Assembly (NCBI GenBank): GCA_011800805.1
Contig: MPNW01000945.1
Span: forward strand, 1-25,000
Length of the DNA stretch: 25,000 bases
Origin: Hirudo medicinalis
Taxonomy: Eukaryota; Annelida; Clitellata; Hirudinida; Hirudinidae
Reading direction: 5' to 3'
Position numbers and translations under genes: made by a program. The notes under the pieces were generated by a model, which made no database searches, was not told the origin of the DNA, and saw nothing but the letters and a program-made list of their open reading frames with translations. Below, one piece after another: positions 20,871 to 25,000 of the stretch. Each line of letters starts with the position of its first letter. Within the stretch, counting starts at the first letter, position 1.

Positions 20871-20982
20871 TTGTTGCTGTTTACACGACTGGATGATTTG
20901 GACGGTTCTCCCACAACGGGATTCGAATCCGTGCTTCCATCGTGAGAAACAAAGTTTTGACCAATTGACCATGCGGGAACAC
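20871..20982 (-). mobile_element. tRNA-Glu-derived SINE, about 112 bp
   Basis: Read on the - strand, 20978-20909 forms a tRNA-like body. The seven-base acceptor stem TCCCGCA/TGTGGGA pairs throughout (one G-T), and the first nine bases match animal tRNA-Glu (TCCCRCATG). The A-box region TGGTCAATTGGTC and the B-box region GGATTCGAATCCC are both present. A CTC at the anticodon position suits Glu. The D and anticodon stems are poor and one T-stem pair is broken, so it is not a working tRNA gene. A 38-base unrelated tail (20908-20871) ending AACAGCAACAA follows, and 12-base duplications flank the unit. SINEs carry only a Pol III promoter and borrow LINE enzymes to move. This element creates the 71-codon + strand frame at 20770-20985. 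Confidence 0.75.
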
Positions 20983-20994
20983 TAAAGTTAAGAG
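20983..20994 (+). repeat. right target-site duplication of the SINE
   Basis: TAAAGTTAAGAG, identical to 20859-20870. Confidence 0.75.
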
Positions 20995-21185
20995 AACAAT
21001 GCAGATCTATTTGGAATGCTCATCAAGAAGAGATGAAGGCGTAAAATACTTGAGTTAGTGTATAAGTGCTCATCTTCGACCACGCAGTGATTAATTATGC
21101 GAAACAATTTGAAAAGTCTGTGGGCATCTTCCACTTCCATGTAATAGTATTACCAATTAACTTGGAATTACGTAACTACATGATC

Positions 21186-21231
21186 ACCTACCTACCTACC
21201 TACCTACTCACCTACCTACCTAGCTACCTCC
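21186..21231. repeat. (CTAC)n microsatellite
   Basis: About ten CTAC units with a few interruptions, directly next to a decayed SINE-like fragment. Confidence 0.9.
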
Positions 21232-21275
21232 ACGACGGGGTTAGAATCTGTGAGAAGCGTAACCAATCAATTTAT
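21230..21275 (-). mobile_element. possible decayed second SINE fragment
   Basis: The + strand text CACGACGGGGTTAGAATCTG parallels CACAACGGGATTCGAATCCG of the intact SINE, with few changes. GTGAGAA and ACCAAT follow in the same order after a deletion, so parts of the B-box and D-arm regions seem to be present. The match is short and partial, and no terminal duplication is visible. Confidence 0.35.
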
Positions 21276-21360
21276 TCATCCCTCCAAGCAGAAATTCACT
21301 TCATCTGACCTTCATGCATCTGCATCTTGTTAATATAATTAACATTTTTTATAATATAAT

Positions 21361-21376
21361 GATGACGACGATGATG

Positions 21377-21458
<82 letters not shown>

Positions 21459-21483
21459 CTCACGAAAGAATAAATNAATGATT

Positions 21484-21575
<92 letters not shown>

Positions 21576-21576
21576 A
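21361..21576 (+). repeat. long (GAT)n microsatellite in two blocks, with an ambiguous base
   Basis: Two nearly pure GAT blocks (about 21361-21457 and 21484-21576) are separated by a 26-base spacer holding the only n of the window (21476). The true length is uncertain because short reads collapse such arrays. Confidence 0.95.
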
Positions 21577-21579
21577 ATG

Positions 21580-22736
21580 ACCTTAATAATAATAATAAAT
21601 ATTTTAAAAAATTAAAAAATTAAAAATGTTAAATTTAACATTAAAAAAATATCAACTATTGTTTCACAAGGGAAGGAATGTGATGGAAGGATGATGATGA
21701 AACTTTAACAGGAATGTCCGTGAATGGGCTGCAAATGAATCTCAATAGATTATTTGTGTGAATATTAACCGTGCATAGCATTTTTGATAATTAGGTGGTG
21801 ATGACGATTGTTTGGCCCCGGTCAAAAATTAATGATTTTGAAACTTTATCCAAATGGTCAACTGGAGTTCTATTAATGATAATGCAATCTATATAAAGCA
21901 CAAGGAAATGAATAAACTATTGAATGATAGACAATCATGTAGTTGTGAGTGATAATGAGCCTTGTGAATACGTCAACACATTGCCATGTTTAAATTGAAC
22001 ACTTTTAAATTGGTTTTGCAAAACAAGCGCATCTGTGCGAAGATTTGGGTCCACGTAACATCGTTCGTAATTAGCATTTGGTAACTATAATTTTAATGAC
22101 AAAAACATTGATTGCTAAAATCAAAATTAAAAACATTACATTTTAAATTGAGAGATGAAGACAAGAATGCGAATGTGTGCACGTGTGTTAAGCCTTCACG
22201 AGGCTCATGCCCCGAAATGTTTGTTGAAATGAATTTGTAAAGATTTCTATTGATAGTTCTGATTTCTTGTCGGTCGTTCTTGCTGGGTTCTTATTGGGTT
22301 CGGAGATAAATAACGAATTGGTGATTAGCATAAATTATTAATGGACGATACGGTTTATTCAAGAACTTTCCAATTCGTCAAGAATTCAAAAAAGTGGGTG
22401 AATAAATTTCAGTCGAAATGAATTTTAAGGAAGCTGTAGATTTAAATATTTAAAAATTTTCATTAATATTAAAACTGATAATTATTATTAATAATTTATA
22501 AAATCATCAATTGCTAATAATATGTGGGGCACAATTAATCACTGGCATAAGTACATTAAGCCGATTCTTATTTCTAACAAAAGTCAAGCTTCATTTTGAC
22601 GACCGTGTTTTAATATTTTGAATTTAAAAATAATTACACTTATTTTCGTTAGATTGATTTTATTTTTGGACCTCCTAATTTGGATAATTTATTCATCTCG
22701 ATAATGTTTTAGTTCACCGATCAGTTGATCTATTAT
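21580..22736. other. AT-rich non-coding stretch
   Basis: No coding or RNA signal is recognised. Confidence 0.5.
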
Positions 22737-23036
22737 TCACAAGCGTTTAAATTGCCGTCCATTACACAAGTAGCCAGGATTAGGAGAAGAACCTGGCTTA
22801 TCAAACAAATTTCTGCAAAGTATCCAGAGACCAGCAAGCCAGGATTTATCCGGGTGGATGCCCCGGTGCAATGTGATGGTGGAAGCCCTTGAGCCTCAGC
22901 GCCGGTCCTGTTGCACCCCTTTAAAGCAAAAAAGGTTTCTTTGGATGTTGGAGGCCCACGTGCAGTGGCACATCTCGACCATGCCTAAATCTGGCACTGA
23001 GCCAGGCGGGATGTTGCTCGGATAGCTCTTGCGCAT
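22737..23036 (-). pseudogene. degenerate coding fragment, possibly P2RX7-C-terminal-like (repeat-borne)
   Basis: The GC content jumps here. One - strand frame runs from ATG (23036) for 46 codons to a TGA at 22898-22896, then open again in the same frame for 52 codons to a TGA at 22739. Part 1 contains CHCTWASNIQRNLFCFKG. Part 2 contains TITLHRGIHPDKSWLAGLWI and later GRQFKRL. The order C-x-C, then a later Cys, then I-T-x-H, then a Trp/Leu helix and a basic R-x-x-K-R-L element recalls the P2RX7 C-terminal Cys domain. In invertebrates this domain is widespread in multicopy, element-like proteins. Two expected Cys are replaced, consistent with decay. The assignment is from memory of the pattern. 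A + strand frame (22713-22988) with one TGA is an alternative. Confidence 0.3.
22771..22844. repeat. AGCCAGGATT direct and inverted repeats
   Basis: AGCCAGG at about 22772 is followed 13 bases after its end by its exact complement CCTGGCT, which can form a short hairpin. AGCCAGGATT recurs as a direct copy at about 22835. All lie within the degenerate coding fragment. Confidence 0.5.
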
Positions 23037-23039
23037 GTG

Positions 23040-25000
23040 CGCGCGCTTTTGCAATAACAATCTCCATTAAATAACTACATGATTAAGACTGGCATAACTT
23101 TTGAGCTCCATGCTCTCGTAAATTCTTGAGCATCTTCCGAGTTACTGGCGCAGCATCTCGAAGTCATTTAAAATTGTTTGAAAGAGATGAAAGAGGAGTG
23201 AAAGAGATATTTCAAATTGATGACTTGGAACACCTGTTCCTCTGTTCGTCCATAAATCTATTTGTGGTTGATCCTTCTATTTGTTTTATGTCGATTATAT
23301 TATTATTATATACAGTATTATAATTTAATAAGCGCTTTCACAAACGAAATATTAGTAATTGTTGCAAACTAGGCAGTCAATCTTTATGTAGGAGAAGGTT
23401 ATCATGGAAAGACCTTGCCTACTAATGCAACCTTGGATGTTTAATGGTTTTAAATATTAAATAATATATGAAAGTCCAAGATCCGAAATACATTTCTAAA
23501 TGACTTAGATTACCATGGACTTTTAACAGTCGCAATATAAAAATGAGAATGTTTTCCTTGCTTGTTTATCATCTTCTCATTTGATTCATATTTATTTCCA
23601 AAAATGTTCTACGGACAAAAATCCTCGAAACAATTTGTGATGTCAAACAAAACTCCGTTTGCCCTCATGAAATTCCTACAGGAAATTTCCTTAATTCAGT
23701 TATTCTGAGGACTCAATCTGGCAGCATCAAAGGCTTCGCGGAATCGGTGGACAATCCAGACGAATGCTGCACAATAAGCCTAATTATCATCAAAAACACC
23801 AACACGACTAGCATTAGAAACAACACCACCCAGTTTCATCGAGTATCCTGTAATTAAACAATCTTCTGTTGGACCACACACGAATCTTTGACCTTGCGCC
23901 TCTTTAATCGGTTGAGATCATGACTTTTTATTGTTGTTGTTATCGCATCATAAATATTCCTACTTCGCTATTTCAATTAAGACGTGGAGTTTAAATGATT
24001 CACAGCGTGTGTTTCGCCGTTGTAATTGCAAGACGTGGTTGTATTCGTAATTATGACAACAAAAGTAATTATTTTTAAACCTCGGAATGTCGCAAGAATG
24101 CCATCGGTTCATCACTTTTGCATTCACTTTAACTTTTTTTGATCATTTTTCTTCGATGCAACATTTGTTAATATTCTGTTACCCCCGATTTAAGATTCTT
24201 GTAGTCAGTTAAAGGCCACTTAAGGTAATTAATTTTTATTTAATTAAAACTCAGCACCCCAAAACTGCTTATCAAACCAAAAACAAACGTTTACCGCTTC
24301 CCATCAACTAACATGAATGGTGGTGATCTGCACCCGTACGTGCTAAAATCTCCTCGAAACAGCAAAATAAGTTTGCATCATTCATTAAAATCATCACATA
24401 ATACCATTACAACCAACATTAAGTTTCAAGCATCCTCAGTGCTTCCTAAAATAGCTGGTTGGGAGTTCAGTAATTGATAATCATCAATATTTATGAAAAT
24501 ATAATTAATCACCATAATCTTCGTAGATTCCATTCCCCACATCACCACGGCATTCAACTTTTGCAGTAGTAAATAGTTATCTAAACAAATTCCAAATCAT
24601 CTTCTGCAACATAAGAGCATTCTGCATCGTCACCAAAAGATCTTCAAGTCCGGATTTGATATGCATCGACGTCCCTGTCATGCTGGTAGTGAGTGAGTGA
24701 GTGAGTGAGTGAGTGAGTGAGTGAGTGATTGAGTGATTGAGTGAGTGAGTGTGATGAAACTGGTGTTGATGAAGGAATGAACATCAAAAGGAATACGGCG
24801 GTCCATTTGAAATCTTCTTAACAGGCCTGTGAGATCAAATTCAAAATGGTTGCCTGCAATTCATTAAAATTATTGACTGAAGATGAATGTTTAGCTAAAA
24901 TAATTGATGAACGTTGTACTTCAGTAAATTAATAATAATAAGTAACTATAATAGTAATTGATTTCTCAGAATTTATCATATTTCATGCAGTACAACTAAT
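23040..25000. other. non-coding right end
   Basis: No gene is established. A frame without ATG is open for 90 codons at 23585-23854 (+), but it has no clear acceptor/donor pair. The rest is AT-rich with the GAGT tract at 24690-24751. No continuation of the ZMIZ gene was found. Confidence 0.4.
24690..24751 (+). repeat. (GTGA)n microsatellite
   Basis: About 15 GTGA units, with two GATT interruptions near the right end. Confidence 0.95.

Noticed and set aside
20909..20978. Functional tRNA-Glu gene
   Set aside because: The D and anticodon stems do not pair properly, a T-stem pair is broken, and flanking duplications plus a foreign tail mark a SINE.
20770..20985. 71-codon + strand frame after a TTTCAG acceptor-like site
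   Set aside because: More than half of it is the inserted SINE and its target-site duplication, and the remainder matches nothing in ZMIZ.
21361..21576. Possible CRISPR-like or satellite array
   Set aside because: A simple trinucleotide repeat without unique spacers.
22893..22988. UGA at 22890-22892 as a selenocysteine codon in the + strand frame
   Set aside because: There is no recognisable selenoprotein family or SECIS-like element, and decay explains the stop more simply.
24599..24690. LHRHQK-containing frame as the ZMIZ RLLLLRHQKSR exon
   Set aside because: The similarity is a few residues only, an in-frame stop lies just upstream, and the preceding WCEELG is missing.

Overview
The window looks like nuclear DNA from an invertebrate animal. 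It is AT-rich and gene-poor, full of tri- and tetranucleotide microsatellites, has short TTAGGG-type telomere-like tracts, and its one recognisable gene has GT-AG introns of 1.4 to 1.9 kb. A lophotrochozoan such as an annelid or leech would fit, but the sequence alone does not prove it. One ambiguous base (n at 21476) inside a long GAT repeat marks it as an assembled genome sequence.

The firmest gene is the 5' coding end of a ZMIZ1/ZMIZ2 (Drosophila tonalli) orthologue on the + strand. Three coding exons (15378-15536, 16982-17095, 18992-19097) join in frame to give the first 126 residues. They carry the conserved family N-terminus; the SP-RING and C-terminal parts must lie beyond the window. 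A fourth, poorly conserved exon (19716-19900) fits the splice phase but is only a candidate.

Left part (0-3.3 kb): a probable small two-exon gene on the - strand (start 1976, stop 1219, 79 codons) of unknown function. It lies behind a compact promoter with NRF-1, ETS and E-box sites. At 2.85-3.2 kb there is a CpG-rich island with two back-to-back YY1-like motifs, each overlapping an ATG. This looks like a bidirectional promoter and is one possible source of 5' UTR for the downstream ZMIZ gene.

Middle (3.3-15.3 kb): mostly AT-rich non-coding DNA with GAT/GAC tracts, short tandem duplications and CRE-like TGACGTCA sites. There are also a few GC-richer patches (8.5-8.7, 10.0-10.4 and 12.5-12.75 kb) that I cannot assign to genes.

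Right part (19-25 kb): microsatellites and mobile-element debris. There is an intact-looking 112-bp tRNA-Glu-derived SINE (- strand) with a 12-bp target-site duplication at 20859-20994, and a decayed possible second copy at about 21.23 kb. A degenerate coding fragment on the - strand (22737-23036) has Cys/His spacing reminiscent of the P2RX7-type C-terminal domain found in many invertebrate repeat-borne proteins. No rRNA, functional tRNA, CRISPR array or bacterial-type operon was seen.
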